Source: Clostridiales bacterium (GTDB lineage: Bacteria; Bacillota; Desulfotomaculia; Desulfotomaculales; VENG01). From it: a stretch of DNA of 64,000 nucleotides. The stretch covers positions 62,001 through 126,000 of the forward strand of contig JADQBQ010000014.1 of NCBI GenBank assembly GCA_016278505.1. Reading direction: 5' to 3'. The notes beneath the pieces are model-generated. The model did no database searches and was not told where the DNA came from. It saw nothing but the letters and a program-made list of their open reading frames with translations. Positions 17,059 through 26,182 of the stretch are shown in pieces. The position numbers and the translations under genes were made by a program. Within the stretch, counting starts at the first letter, position 1. Each line of letters starts with the position of its first letter.

Positions 17059-18612
17059 ATGGACGAACAGCTCAAGCTGGAAAAAAAAGTTACCAGGCGG
17101 TCCTTCCTCAAAATGATGGGAGGGCTGGGATTAGCCGGTATTACGGCTAATATAGGTACCGGAGTAGCCAACGCAGCCCAAAATGGCAGTGGACAAGGCT
17201 GGCTTCCGGAGCAATACCAATCCGCGGGTACCTGGCCTACTCAAGTACGGGGACGTATACCTATATCTCCGAACAATCCCTCCATTACCAGGGATAACAA
17301 AAAATGCATACTGTGCGGGCAATGTCTTGAAGTCTGCCAGAACACCCAGACAGTTTTCGGGCATTACGATCTTCCTATTGTAGACGATATTGTCTGCATC
17401 AACTGCGGTCAATGTGCCCTATGGTGCCCCACCGCGGCCATCACAGAATGTGATGATACCGCCAAGGTAATGCAGGCCATACAAGATCCGGATAAATACG
17501 TAATCGTGCAAACAGCACCCGCCACCAGGGTGGCACTGGGCGAGGAATTCGGATTGGAACCGGGCACTTTTGTGATGGGCCAGCAGGTGGCCGGTCTGAA
17601 ACGCCTGGGATTTGACTCGGTATTTGACACCAACTTCACCGCAGACCTAACCATCCTAGAGGAAGCAACGGAGCTTATCAAACGCATCAAAGGTGATATT
17701 AAAAAACCATTACCGCAATTTACTTCCTGCAGTCCCGGTTGGGTAAAATTCTGTGAGTATTTTTATCCCGATTTGTTCCCCAATATGTCCACGTGTAAAT
17801 CACCGCAGCAAATGCTGGGTGCACTGGCCAAAACATATTTTGCCAAACAAAAAGGCATTGCCCCGGAAAAGATTTATTCCGTAGCCATCATGCCCTGCAC
17901 GGCCAAGAAATTTGAGATTCAGCGCCCCGAAATGAACAGCAGCGGCCATTATTGGGACAAATCTTCCCTACGTGATATGGATGCGGTATTAACCACCAGG
18001 GAACTGGCCCGCATGTTAAAGCAAAAGAACATAGACCTGCCGTCCCTGCCGGAGGAAAAGTACGACCCCCTGCTTGGTGAAGGTACCGGTGGAGCATTAA
18101 TCTTCGGGGCCACCGGAGGAGTTATGGAAGCAGCGGTGCGGGGCGCGTATTTCTTTATCACCGAACAACAGCCCCCCGCCGGATTGTTAAAATTAACCCC
18201 GGTACGCGGTCTGGAAGGCGTTAAGGAAGCCGCCGTGGATGTGCCTGGTGTGGGAACAGTGAAAGTAGCGGTTTGCCACGGCATGAAAAACGGCCGCAAG
18301 GTGTTGGATGCCGTACGCAAAGGCGAAGCACCGTATCATTTTATCGAGTTTATGTCCTGCCCCGGAGGCTGTATAGGCGGCGGCGGGCAGCCAAGGTCCG
18401 CGGTACCACCCTCTGATGAAGTACGAATGAAGCGCATAGCCAGCATATACCAAGCTGATGCACGCATGAAACACCGGGAGGCACATGAAAACGCAGAAGT
18501 ACTAAAGCTTTACCAGGATTTTCTGGAGCACCCCATGAGCCACCTGGCCGAAGAACTCTTACACACCAAGTATACGGACCGGGGAAAGAGATTCAACCAG
18601 CTAAAAGCTTAA
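17059..18612 (+). CDS. Tat-exported [FeFe]-hydrogenase catalytic subunit
   Basis: 517 residues. A Tat signal peptide (VTRRSFLKMMGGLGLAGI, cleavage near ANA) is followed by two [4Fe-4S] motifs (CILCGQCLEVCQ, CINCGQCALWCP), the H-cluster domain and a C-terminal small-subunit-like segment (about 455-517). H-cluster motifs are L1 TSCSPGW, L2 MPCTAKKFE and L3 MSCPGGCIGGGGQP. L1 has Ser where prototypes have a second Cys; the other hydrogenase in this window has the same form. With the ferredoxin and NrfD genes downstream it should oxidise or produce H2 outside the membrane and exchange electrons with the quinone pool. TatA and TatC lie directly upstream. Ribosome site AAGGAGGAG. Confidence 0.93.
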   Translation: MDEQLKLEKKVTRRSFLKMMGGLGLAGITANIGTGVANAAQNGSGQGWLPEQYQSAGTWPTQVRGRIPISPNNPSITRDNKKCILCGQCLEVCQNTQTVFGHYDLPIVDDIVCINCGQCALWCPTAAITECDDTAKVMQAIQDPDKYVIVQTAPATRVALGEEFGLEPGTFVMGQQVAGLKRLGFDSVFDTNFTADLTILEEATELIKRIKGDIKKPLPQFTSCSPGWVKFCEYFYPDLFPNMSTCKSPQQMLGALAKTYFAKQKGIAPEKIYSVAIMPCTAKKFEIQRPEMNSSGHYWDKSSLRDMDAVLTTRELARMLKQKNIDLPSLPEEKYDPLLGEGTGGALIFGATGGVMEAAVRGAYFFITEQQPPAGLLKLTPVRGLEGVKEAAVDVPGVGTVKVAVCHGMKNGRKVLDAVRKGEAPYHFIEFMSCPGGCIGGGGQPRSAVPPSDEVRMKRIASIYQADARMKHREAHENAEVLKLYQDFLEHPMSHLAEELLHTKYTDRGKRFNQLKA

Positions 18613-18660
18613 TATAAATAACAGTATAACCGGTATGTTTTAAATCAGGAGGTGACCAGC

Positions 18661-19452
18661 TTGTCAAAGGCTGTTTTAGTTGATATCACCAAGTGCGTGG
18701 GGTGCGGCAGCTGCGGGGTAGCCTGCAAAATGTGGAACAACCTGGAGTACCGTAAAGAATCCCCTATGCTGGGCAAGGACTCCAAACTGGACGCAGAAAA
18801 TTGGACCAATATTAAGCTGGTGGAAACGGAAACAGGAGCGGAAAAGCAAAGCATCTGGCGGTTTGTAAAGAACCAGTGCCTGCATTGTGAAGAGCCCGCC
18901 TGTGTATCTGCCTGTTTTTCCAAGGCACTGCAAAAAACCAAGGCAGGCCCGGTTGTTTACCATGCCAATTTGTGCGTGGGCTGTCGGTACTGCATGATTG
19001 CCTGTCCCTTTGATATACCCAAATACGAGTGGGGTAAAGTAATCCCCCGTATTCGCAAATGCCAGATGTGCCCGGGCAGAATTAAAGAGGGTAATTCACC
19101 CGCATGTACCGAGGTTTGCCCCACCAATGCCCTTACTTTCGGCGAACATAAAGACTTACTCAAACAAGCGCGTGCAACAATCAACAATGATAAAAAGTAT
19201 GTACAACATATTTTTGGTGAAAAAGAAGCCGGAGGTACAGCCTGGCTGTATATTTCGGATGTACCATTCAAAGAACTTGGCTTCCGTACAGACGTTACCA
19301 CCCAAGCCGTACCCCATTACACGGAAAGCATTATGCACCTTACACCTGCCGTGGGACTTACCTGGGGAGCGCTATTAACCGGGATGTACGTTTATAACAG
19401 GCGCCGGAATACCATCGCCAATGAAGAAAACGATAATAAGAAAGGCAAGTAA
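18661..19452 (+). CDS. Four-cluster ferredoxin subunit (HybA/DmsB-like)
   Basis: 263 residues from a TTG start; AGGAGG lies eight bases upstream, whereas a GTG three codons earlier overlaps it. Four Cys groups bind [4Fe-4S] clusters: CVGCGSCGVACK, CLHCEEPACVSAC, CVGCRYCMIACP and CQMC...CTEVCP. The C-terminus has one probable membrane helix (LTPAVGLTWGALLTGMYV) followed by basic residues. It has no signal peptide of its own, so it is probably exported in complex with the Tat hydrogenase, or faces the cytoplasm; the sequence does not decide. It should wire the hydrogenase to the NrfD protein encoded next. Confidence 0.92.
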   Translation: MSKAVLVDITKCVGCGSCGVACKMWNNLEYRKESPMLGKDSKLDAENWTNIKLVETETGAEKQSIWRFVKNQCLHCEEPACVSACFSKALQKTKAGPVVYHANLCVGCRYCMIACPFDIPKYEWGKVIPRIRKCQMCPGRIKEGNSPACTEVCPTNALTFGEHKDLLKQARATINNDKKYVQHIFGEKEAGGTAWLYISDVPFKELGFRTDVTTQAVPHYTESIMHLTPAVGLTWGALLTGMYVYNRRRNTIANEENDNKKGK

Positions 19453-19511
19453 AAACACTTAGCTAAAGAAAAAGTTTTTTTAACCTAATGGGAATTATGG
19501 GAGGTTTCATT

Positions 19512-20678
19512 ATGGCCGCAAAAAATTGGAGTTTCAGAATGACTCCCACAAGGGCAGTTTTAATGGCCCTGGCCGCAATAGGTGGTGCGCTAATGGTGTA
19601 CAGGTTGGTAGTGGGCTTGGGCCCAACCACCAACCTTAACGATCAATGGCCCTGGGGCATGTGGATCGGTTTTGACGTGCTGACCGGTGTGGCACTGGCC
19701 GGCGGCGGTTACAGCACCTGCCTTTTAGTAAACGTTATGGGCATTAAAAAATTCGCGCCCATTGCCAGAGCCGCTTTATTAACTTCACTAATTGGCTACC
19801 TGCTGGTTATGGTGGGCCTTTTCCTGGACATCGGCCGTTGGTTCAACTTCTGGCGCCCGTTTGTTTCGTGGGGTCACACCAGCATATTATTTGAAGTATT
19901 CTGGTGTGTATCACTTTACACCACGGTTCAATTACTGGAGTTCGGTGAGATTGCCACGGAAAAAGTGGGCAAGCGTTGGCACGGTATCTTTAAAAAGATA
20001 CTGCCTGTTCTTTTAATCGTGGGCGTATTGCTGCCCACCTTACACCAATCATCACTGGGCTCGCTGTACGTTATTGAGGTCGGCAAACTCTACCCCTTAT
20101 GGTGGTCTTTGCTGCTGCCAATATTTTTCCTGATGTCATCTTTCTTTGTGGGACCGGCCATGGTCAGCCTGGAAAGTCTTCTATCCAGCAGGGCCACCGG
20201 GCACAAGCCCGAGTATAATATTCTGCAGTCTTTGATCAAAGTAGCTGGTTACATGATGCTGGTTTACCTAGTACTGAAGATAGGTGACTTATTCTATCGT
20301 GGGGCTGCAGGGCTTGTCTTTGCTGGTAACTTGGAAGGCAACATGTTCCTTTTAGAAATGATTGCGGGCATCATTATACCTTTAGTTATTTGTTTCACCC
20401 CCAAATTGCGTAACAGCAAGGCGGGTCTGGCCACCTTCAGTGTGTTGGTAGTGGCCGGAGTAATTCTAAACCGCATGAATGTGGTATTTACCGGTATGTC
20501 GGACTACATCGGAGGCTCCTACTTCCCCTCGGCCATAGAATGGCTGGTAAGTATCGGCCTGGTGGCCATGGGAGTTCTCGCCTACCTATTTATAGTCGAA
20601 AACTTTAACATTGTTCCCAAGGAACAACACGAGGCCGAGACCGATAAAGAAACAGCAGCCGTGAAGCATACCGCTTAA
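19512..20678 (+). CDS. NrfD/HybB-type polytopic membrane subunit
   Basis: 388 residues from the ATG giving MAAKNWSFRM (GGGAGG seven bases upstream; the frame is open eight codons further). About ten membrane helices, with typical NrfD/PsrC text such as NDQWPWGMWIGFDVLTGVA and GRWFNFWRPFVSWGHTS. Such proteins anchor iron-sulfur enzymes and exchange electrons with (mena)quinone. Third structural gene of the exported hydrogenase. A hairpin and repeat copy 2 follow. Confidence 0.93.
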   Translation: MAAKNWSFRMTPTRAVLMALAAIGGALMVYRLVVGLGPTTNLNDQWPWGMWIGFDVLTGVALAGGGYSTCLLVNVMGIKKFAPIARAALLTSLIGYLLVMVGLFLDIGRWFNFWRPFVSWGHTSILFEVFWCVSLYTTVQLLEFGEIATEKVGKRWHGIFKKILPVLLIVGVLLPTLHQSSLGSLYVIEVGKLYPLWWSLLLPIFFLMSSFFVGPAMVSLESLLSSRATGHKPEYNILQSLIKVAGYMMLVYLVLKIGDLFYRGAAGLVFAGNLEGNMFLLEMIAGIIIPLVICFTPKLRNSKAGLATFSVLVVAGVILNRMNVVFTGMSDYIGGSYFPSAIEWLVSIGLVAMGVLAYLFIVENFNIVPKEQHEAETDKETAAVKHTA

Positions 20679-20720
20679 AATAGTAAACCTGACTCCCTCC
20701 ACATAAAGCAAGACCTAAAC

Positions 20721-20748
20721 AACGACATCCCCATAAAGGGATCTAGTT
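20721..20748 (+). terminator. Degenerate hairpin left of repeat copy 2
   Basis: AACGACATCCCC...GGGATCTAGTT: a damaged version of the hairpin at 20994-21021. The first is directly after the NrfD gene. Confidence 0.45.
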
Positions 20749-20760
20749 AAAATGATGATA

Positions 20761-20970
20761 AACCTGTCTTTTGCGCAGAGCGAATGAATTGAATTGAGCA
20801 GTTGCCAGGCTTAGCGAAGTCGATAAGCGGAAGCGGGGCCTCGCACAGGACGTGCGAGGCTGCCCCTTGAGCCAGGACGGCGAATGGGGCGGGAACCCCG
20901 CTGGAGCGTGAGACTAAGCTTTAGCCTGGCCTGTGAAATGAAATGAATGAGCGGGCGCAAAAGACAGGTT
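20761..20970. repeat. Dispersed repeat, copy 2 (short form, 210 bp)
   Basis: Same terminal inverted repeats as copy 1 (AACCTGTCTTTTGCGC and its complement), same internal blocks, and the short centre GAATGGGGCGGGAACCCCGC. Lies between the NrfD gene and the LysR gene. Confidence 0.92.
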
Positions 20971-20993
20971 AACCGCACAGCCTTATTAACATT

Positions 20994-21021
20994 AACGACA
21001 TCCTCATAAAGGGATGTCGTT
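20994..21021 (+). terminator. Hairpin right of repeat copy 2
   Basis: AACGACATCC/GGGATGTCGTT stem with a short loop followed by GTTTAATG. Either terminator of the NrfD transcript or part of the repeat insertion. Confidence 0.5.
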
Positions 21022-21143
21022 GTTTAATGATAAAGAAATTTTATACTGAAGGAAATGTGCCCATAAATGTAGAAATGAAAAAATATAGTGCAAAATATTG
21101 AACTAGTTCAGCTCAATAATTAATTAAACAGTGGTGATATGAA

Positions 21144-22100
21144 TTGAATATAAAACAGCTGGAAGTATTCCTGCTAATCGCACAGCTCAAAAACTTTACC
21201 AAAACAGCCTCACAACTAAATACCAGCCAGCCCGCAGTAAGCTCGCAAGTTAAAGCGCTGGAAGAAGAACTAAACATCAAGCTTTTTGAGCGCTCCGATA
21301 AAAAAGTAGTACTCACCGAAGCAGGAAGACTCCTTTACCCCATTGCCATGCAGATGATGCGCCAGTATAACAAGATTCGCGCCGGGATTGACGACCTGCG
21401 GGAAGTAAAAGCCGGCCACCTCATGCTGGGCTCCACCCCCGTGGCCGGAGAATGGCTCCTACCGCTGATCATGGGGGGCTTTCGCGAGCAATACCCCGGT
21501 ATAACGGTAAGCCAGCAAATAGGGGGCAGCGTACAAGTAACCCAGTGGCTGAAGAACCAGGAAGTAGAAATTGGCATCCTTGGCACCCCGGTAAAAGCCG
21601 AGGGAGTGGAATGCGAACCCTGGATAACCAACCAGCTGGCTATAATTACTCCGCCGTGGCACCCTCTCAAGGGAAAAGATGTGCCTTTAACGGCTTTGAC
21701 CAGCGAGCCCATAGTGGTGCAGGAACCGGGATCCGGAGCAAGGCAGACAGTGGAGAAACAATTTTTAGAACACAACGTAACCCTGGACCAGTTTTCCAGC
21801 AGCCTGGAACTGGGCAGCGCCCAGGCGGTAATCAATGCCGTGCGCCAGGGGCTGGGCATCAGTATAGTATCCCGCTGGGCAGCCGGCGAACTTCTGGCCA
21901 ACGGCTCCCTCGGCGAAGTAACCGTTCCCGGTATTAAGCTCAGCTACAACCTCTACCTGGCCTGGAACAGGCCCGACAAGGAAAGCCTGGCCTCCAAAGC
22001 CTTTCGCGCCTTTGTTACCAACGAGGAAATAACCCAGCGCTTTATAAGCAACATGGCGGGCCTAGGCAAAGCCCCCCTAGACTTCGCAGCAGAGGAATAA
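21144..22100 (+). CDS. LysR-family transcriptional regulator
   Basis: 318 residues. Winged helix-turn-helix at about 1-60 (MNIKQLEVFLLIAQLKNFTK, SQPAVSSQVKALEEEL), then the two-lobed effector-binding domain of the LysR_substrate type (about 90-295). Overall text resembles the CysB/CbbR-like group. TTG start with GGTGAT seven bases upstream. It stands between the exported and cytoplasmic hydrogenase operons, so it may regulate one or both, but no effector can be read and no classical divergent arrangement exists. Confidence 0.9.
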   Translation: MNIKQLEVFLLIAQLKNFTKTASQLNTSQPAVSSQVKALEEELNIKLFERSDKKVVLTEAGRLLYPIAMQMMRQYNKIRAGIDDLREVKAGHLMLGSTPVAGEWLLPLIMGGFREQYPGITVSQQIGGSVQVTQWLKNQEVEIGILGTPVKAEGVECEPWITNQLAIITPPWHPLKGKDVPLTALTSEPIVVQEPGSGARQTVEKQFLEHNVTLDQFSSSLELGSAQAVINAVRQGLGISIVSRWAAGELLANGSLGEVTVPGIKLSYNLYLAWNRPDKESLASKAFRAFVTNEEITQRFISNMAGLGKAPLDFAAEE

Positions 22101-22115
22101 ACTATGGCTGCGACA

Positions 22116-22129
22116 AACCTGTCCTTTGC
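22116..22129. repeat. Orphan left end of the dispersed repeat
   Basis: AACCTGTCCTTTGC, identical to the left terminus of copy 5, with no matching body behind it. It lies about 90 bases before copy 3, just after the LysR stop codon. Confidence 0.6.
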
Positions 22130-22156
22130 AAGAGCAAACACTACCTTATCAACCAC

Positions 22157-22186
22157 CTGGGGCAGGCTAAAAGTAGCCGGTCCCAG
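22157..22186 (+). terminator. Imperfect hairpin after the LysR gene
   Basis: CTGGGGCAGGCT/TAGCCGGTCCCAG; resembles the hairpin on the other side of repeat copy 3. No T tract. Confidence 0.45.
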
Positions 22187-22207
22187 CAACCAACCCAAAC
22201 CATGACA

Positions 22208-22501
22208 AACCTATCCTTTGCGCAGAGCGAATGAATTGAATCGAGCCGTGGCCAGACTTGGCGAAGTCGATAAGCGGAAGCGGGACCGAGCACAGGACGT
22301 GCGAAGCCGCCCCCTGAGCCAGGACGGCGGACGGCAATGGCATCGATGCTGTTTTCGAAACACTAACTCTTATCTCTGCCATTGCGAAAAGCAACTGGTC
22401 TTAATGATGGGACTAGTAATTTGGGAATCCCGCTGGAGCGTGAGACTGAGCTTAGCCTGGCCCGGCGAGATGAATAAACGAGCGGGCGCAAAGGACAGGT
22501 T
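22208..22501. repeat. Dispersed repeat, copy 3 (long form, 294 bp)
   Basis: Left end AACCTATCCTTTGCGC, right end GCGCAAAGGACAGGTT (one mismatch). Contains the same long middle segment as copy 1 (GACGGCAATGGC onward). Lies between convergent LysR and hndD genes. Confidence 0.92.
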
Positions 22502-22525
22502 ATGAACAACTTCCTTTTAACAACC

Positions 22526-22558
22526 AGGGGACAGGCTGCTTAGCAGCCTATCCCCTTT
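22526..22558 (-). terminator. Hairpin after the hydrogenase operon
   Basis: GGGGACAGGCTGC/GCAGCCTATCCCC stem just after the hndD stop; on the minus strand only weak Ts follow (GGTTGTT). Confidence 0.6.
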
Positions 22559-22564
22559 CCCAGC

Positions 22565-24286
22565 TTAGTGCCTATTCCGCGGCATATAATGAGTATGCAA
22601 AAGCTGATGTGACTTATGACCCAGCGGCTCACCCAGGAAATCCTTGTATAAAGCCTGCACCGCCGGATTTTCATGCGACTTGCGAATAACCATACCCTGA
22701 TCCGCATTATAAATGCCGGCCATTCTTTTCTCCCTCACTTCCCGGTTAGTGGGAATAGGCTGGCCGCCCCCACCTATACATCCCCCGGGACAGCACATGA
22801 TCTCAATAAAGTGATACTGGTGCCCTGCTTTGACTCTTTCCAGTACATCCATAGCATTACCAAGGCCGTGGGCCACCACAGCATTTAACGTGGTTCCGTT
22901 AAGATTCACCGAGGCCTCCTTTACGCCTTCCAGGCCGCGCACTGCATGGAAATCCAGCGCAGGCAGTGTTTCCCCTGTGACCAGCTCATACGCCGTACGT
23001 AGGGCCGCTTCCATAACCCCGCCTGTTGATCCGAAAATAACACCGGCACCTGTGGACATACCCAGAGGAGCATCGTATTCTTCTTCTGCCAGAGCACTGA
23101 ATTCAATTCCCGCTTCTCTCAGCATTTTGCCCAGCTCTCTGGTGGTGAGCACCACGTCTACATCCTGATGCCCGCTGTCCGCCATTTCATGCCTGCCCGC
23201 CTCAAACTTCTTGGCCGTACATGGCATAATGGAAACTACAAAAATGTCGGCCGCATCAATCCCTGCTTGCTCAACATAATACGATTTAGCCAGTGCCCCG
23301 AACATTTGCTGCGGTGACTTACACGTAGAAAGGTGCGGCAGCATTTCCGGGTAGAAATGTTCAATATACTTTATCCAGCCAGGGCTGCAGGAGGTGACCA
23401 GGGGCAGTTTCCCTCCCTCTTTAATCCTCTGCAGCAGTTCATTGCCCTCTTCCATGATGGTCAGGTCAGCTGTAAAATCAGTATCAAACACCCTATCAAA
23501 ACCCAGCTTTCTGAGCGCCGCCACCAGTCTCCCCGTTTCCACGCTGCCCGGCTGTAGGCCAAACATTTCGCCTATGCTTACCCGCACAGCCGGAGCTGTC
23601 TGAACCACCACGTGCTTTTTGGGGTCCGCCAGTACCTTCCAGACTTCAGCTGTTTGATCCTTTTCATGGATAGCTGCCGTTGGGCAAACCAGTGCGCACT
23701 GCCCGCAATTTACACAGGAAACTTCACCCAGAGGCTCCAGGAACGCCGGGGCCACAATGGTATTAAAACCACGCTCCTGGGGCCCTATGGCATTCACCTT
23801 CTGTACATTTTCACAGACGCTGGTGCACCGCCGGCACAGTATACACTTACGGGGATCACGCACCAGCGAAGCACTGGAATAATCCGGCTCATAGGAGGAC
23901 ATTTCCCCAGCAAATTTAATTTCCGTTATGCCCAGCTCCGAGGCCAATTGCTGAAGCTCGCAGTTGGTGCTGCGGGGACAGGTTAGACACTCCTGCGGGT
24001 GGTTGGACATGATCAGTTCCAGGTTCATTTTTCGTACTTGGCGCACTTGGGTTGTGTTGGTGCGCACTACCATACCTTCACTGACAGGGGTCACGCAGGA
24101 GGCCTGCAGTGTGCGTGCACCCTGTACTTCTACCAGACAAATGCGGCAGGCGCCTATTTCGTTTATTTCTTCCAGGTAGCAGAGGGTGGGTATTTTTATC
24201 CCGGCTTGCCTGGCTGCCTGCAGTACGGTTGTACCCGGTTCTACTTGTACTTGCATGTTGTCTATGGTTAAATTTATGGATGACAT
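22565..24286 (-). CDS. hndD: Cytoplasmic [FeFe]-hydrogenase catalytic subunit (HndD/HydA type)
   Basis: 573 residues, no signal peptide. Domains in order: [2Fe-2S] ferredoxin (about 1-80, CYLEEINEIGACRICLVE), His/Cys cluster (HPQECLTCPRSTNC), two [4Fe-4S] sites (CILCRRCTSVCE, CVNCGQCALVCP), H-cluster domain and a C-terminal small-subunit-like tail. H-cluster motifs are TSCSPGW, MPCTAKKFE and MCCPGGCIGGGGQP. In NAD(P)-linked multimeric enzymes this subunit makes or consumes H2 with electrons from NADH/NADPH and ferredoxin. Last gene of the operon with hndC, hndB and hndA. ATG with GGGGGAA upstream. Confidence 0.95.
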   Translation of the reverse strand: MSSINLTIDNMQVQVEPGTTVLQAARQAGIKIPTLCYLEEINEIGACRICLVEVQGARTLQASCVTPVSEGMVVRTNTTQVRQVRKMNLELIMSNHPQECLTCPRSTNCELQQLASELGITEIKFAGEMSSYEPDYSSASLVRDPRKCILCRRCTSVCENVQKVNAIGPQERGFNTIVAPAFLEPLGEVSCVNCGQCALVCPTAAIHEKDQTAEVWKVLADPKKHVVVQTAPAVRVSIGEMFGLQPGSVETGRLVAALRKLGFDRVFDTDFTADLTIMEEGNELLQRIKEGGKLPLVTSCSPGWIKYIEHFYPEMLPHLSTCKSPQQMFGALAKSYYVEQAGIDAADIFVVSIMPCTAKKFEAGRHEMADSGHQDVDVVLTTRELGKMLREAGIEFSALAEEEYDAPLGMSTGAGVIFGSTGGVMEAALRTAYELVTGETLPALDFHAVRGLEGVKEASVNLNGTTLNAVVAHGLGNAMDVLERVKAGHQYHFIEIMCCPGGCIGGGGQPIPTNREVREKRMAGIYNADQGMVIRKSHENPAVQALYKDFLGEPLGHKSHQLLHTHYMPRNRH

Positions 24287-24322
24287 AAATATTCCCCCAG
24301 TTTTCTAGTTGACTTGCACTAA

Positions 24323-26116
24323 CTAAACAGTTATCACAGCATCAAACTTACACTTCTGCTTGCACGTGCCGCACTTGATGCACTTATTAAGATCAATGGT
24401 ATGCGGCTTTTTCTTTTCACCTATCACAGCATCTGACGGGCAGGCTTTGCTGCACACGCCGCAACCCTTGCACGCCCTGGGATCAATGTAATAAGTAAGC
24501 AGCTCCGGACAAGCAGCGGCAGGGCACTTATGATCCCTTATATGAGCTTCATACTCATGCCGGAAATAACGCAGAGTGCTCAAAACAGGGTTGGGCGCCG
24601 TTTGCCCCAGGCCGCATAAAGCCGAATTCTTAATACCGTAACTCAGCTCTTCCAGCAGCTCTATATCGCCTTCCTGGCCCTGGCCGGAAGTAATACGCTC
24701 CAGTATTTCCAGCATACGCTTGGTGCCTATACGGCAGGGCGCACACTTACCACAGGACTCGTCCTGAACAAAATCCAAAAAGAACTTGGCCAAGTCCACC
24801 ATACAAGTATCCTCATCCACAATAATCATGCCGCCGGAACCCATGATAGTGCCCAGTTCATTCAAAGAATCATAATCCACCGGCGTATCCAGGTATGCTT
24901 CGGGGATACACCCCCCGGAAGGACCGCCGGTTTGCACCGCCTTAAATTTTTTGCCGCCGTTGATACCGCCGCCGATGTCAAAGATAATTTCTCGCAGTGT
25001 AGTCCCCATAGGAACTTCCACCAACCCGGTATTATTCACTTTACCGGCCAGGGCAAAAACCTTGGTACCCTTGCTCTTTTCCGTTCCCATGGATGCATAC
25101 CAGGGTGCCCCGTTCAAAACAATTTGCGCAATATTGGCCAGGGTTTCTACATTATTAATCACCGTGGGCTTACCCCATAATCCTTCTTGAGCCGGGAAAG
25201 GCGGCTTGGGGCGGGGTTCACCGCGCTGACCCTCAATGGACGCCAAAAGCGCAGTTTCTTCACCGCACACAAAGGCTCCGGCACCGACCCTTATCTCCAC
25301 GTCAAAACTAAAGCCTGTCCCGAAAATATTTTCCCCCAGCAGGCCGTATTCCCGCCCTTTACTAATCGCCAGCTCCAGGCGTTCCACTGCCAGCGGGTAT
25401 TCAGCCCGCACGTATATGTACCCCTTGTTCGCGCCAATGGCATAACCGCAAATGGCCATAGCCTCCAACACCGAATGCGGATCCCCCTCCAAAATACTGC
25501 GGTCCATAAATGCACCGGGATCCCCCTCGTCGGCATTACAAACCACGTACTTGGGACTCCCCGGCGCGGCAGCTGTAAATTGCCACTTCAGCCCGGTGGG
25601 AAAACCCGCTCCCCCGCGGCCCCGCAGGCCGGATTCCTTAATGGTGATTACCACCTCTTCAGGCGTCATCTGTGACAGCGCCTTGCCCAGCGCGCGATAG
25701 CCGTCACGGGCAATATATTCTTCCACCGATTCCGGGTTAATCACTCCGGTATTGCGCAGTGCTATGCGGGTTTGCCGCTTAAAAAATTCCAGTTCATTGA
25801 AACTTACCACTTTTTCCGAGCTGCCCACGGGCGAATGCAGCAGCCTGGTCACCACTTTCCCCTTCAAGAGGTGCTCATTCACTATTTCCCGGGTATCCTC
25901 TGGCTTTAGTTTCCGGTAAAAGACGCCATCCGGAAAGACCATTACCACGGGGCCTAGATCACAGGGACCCATACACCCGGTCTCCACAACCTTCACTTCA
26001 TTATCCAACCTGAGGTCATTTATGTTGGCCAGTAATGCCTGCTGAACCGACTTGCAATCTGAAGATATGCAGCCGGCCCCGGCACAAACAAGCACGTGGG
26101 ACCTATACATTTCCAT
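24323..26116 (-). CDS. hndC: NAD(P)H/FMN-binding hydrogenase subunit (NuoF/HndC type)
   Basis: 597 residues. An N-terminal thioredoxin-like [2Fe-2S] domain (CAGAGCISSDC, CMGPCDLGP), the NuoF core with the FMN/NADH site (GRGGAGFPTGLKW, CGEETALLASIEGQ) and the N3-type cluster (ESCGKCAPCRIG, NSALCGLG), then a C-terminal two-cluster ferredoxin (CKGCGVCSKACP, CIKCGTCKQKC). This is the flavin subunit of the HndABCD/HydABC hydrogenases, the likely bifurcation site. Ribosome site AAGGAGG. It begins 66 bases after hndB. Confidence 0.95.
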   Translation of the reverse strand: MEMYRSHVLVCAGAGCISSDCKSVQQALLANINDLRLDNEVKVVETGCMGPCDLGPVVMVFPDGVFYRKLKPEDTREIVNEHLLKGKVVTRLLHSPVGSSEKVVSFNELEFFKRQTRIALRNTGVINPESVEEYIARDGYRALGKALSQMTPEEVVITIKESGLRGRGGAGFPTGLKWQFTAAAPGSPKYVVCNADEGDPGAFMDRSILEGDPHSVLEAMAICGYAIGANKGYIYVRAEYPLAVERLELAISKGREYGLLGENIFGTGFSFDVEIRVGAGAFVCGEETALLASIEGQRGEPRPKPPFPAQEGLWGKPTVINNVETLANIAQIVLNGAPWYASMGTEKSKGTKVFALAGKVNNTGLVEVPMGTTLREIIFDIGGGINGGKKFKAVQTGGPSGGCIPEAYLDTPVDYDSLNELGTIMGSGGMIIVDEDTCMVDLAKFFLDFVQDESCGKCAPCRIGTKRMLEILERITSGQGQEGDIELLEELSYGIKNSALCGLGQTAPNPVLSTLRYFRHEYEAHIRDHKCPAAACPELLTYYIDPRACKGCGVCSKACPSDAVIGEKKKPHTIDLNKCIKCGTCKQKCKFDAVITV

Positions 26117-26182
26117 TTGCTATTCCTCCTTGCTGCTAGACAGAATAATTTAAACTTCGCGTATAGTCAGTTAATTCTAAAA

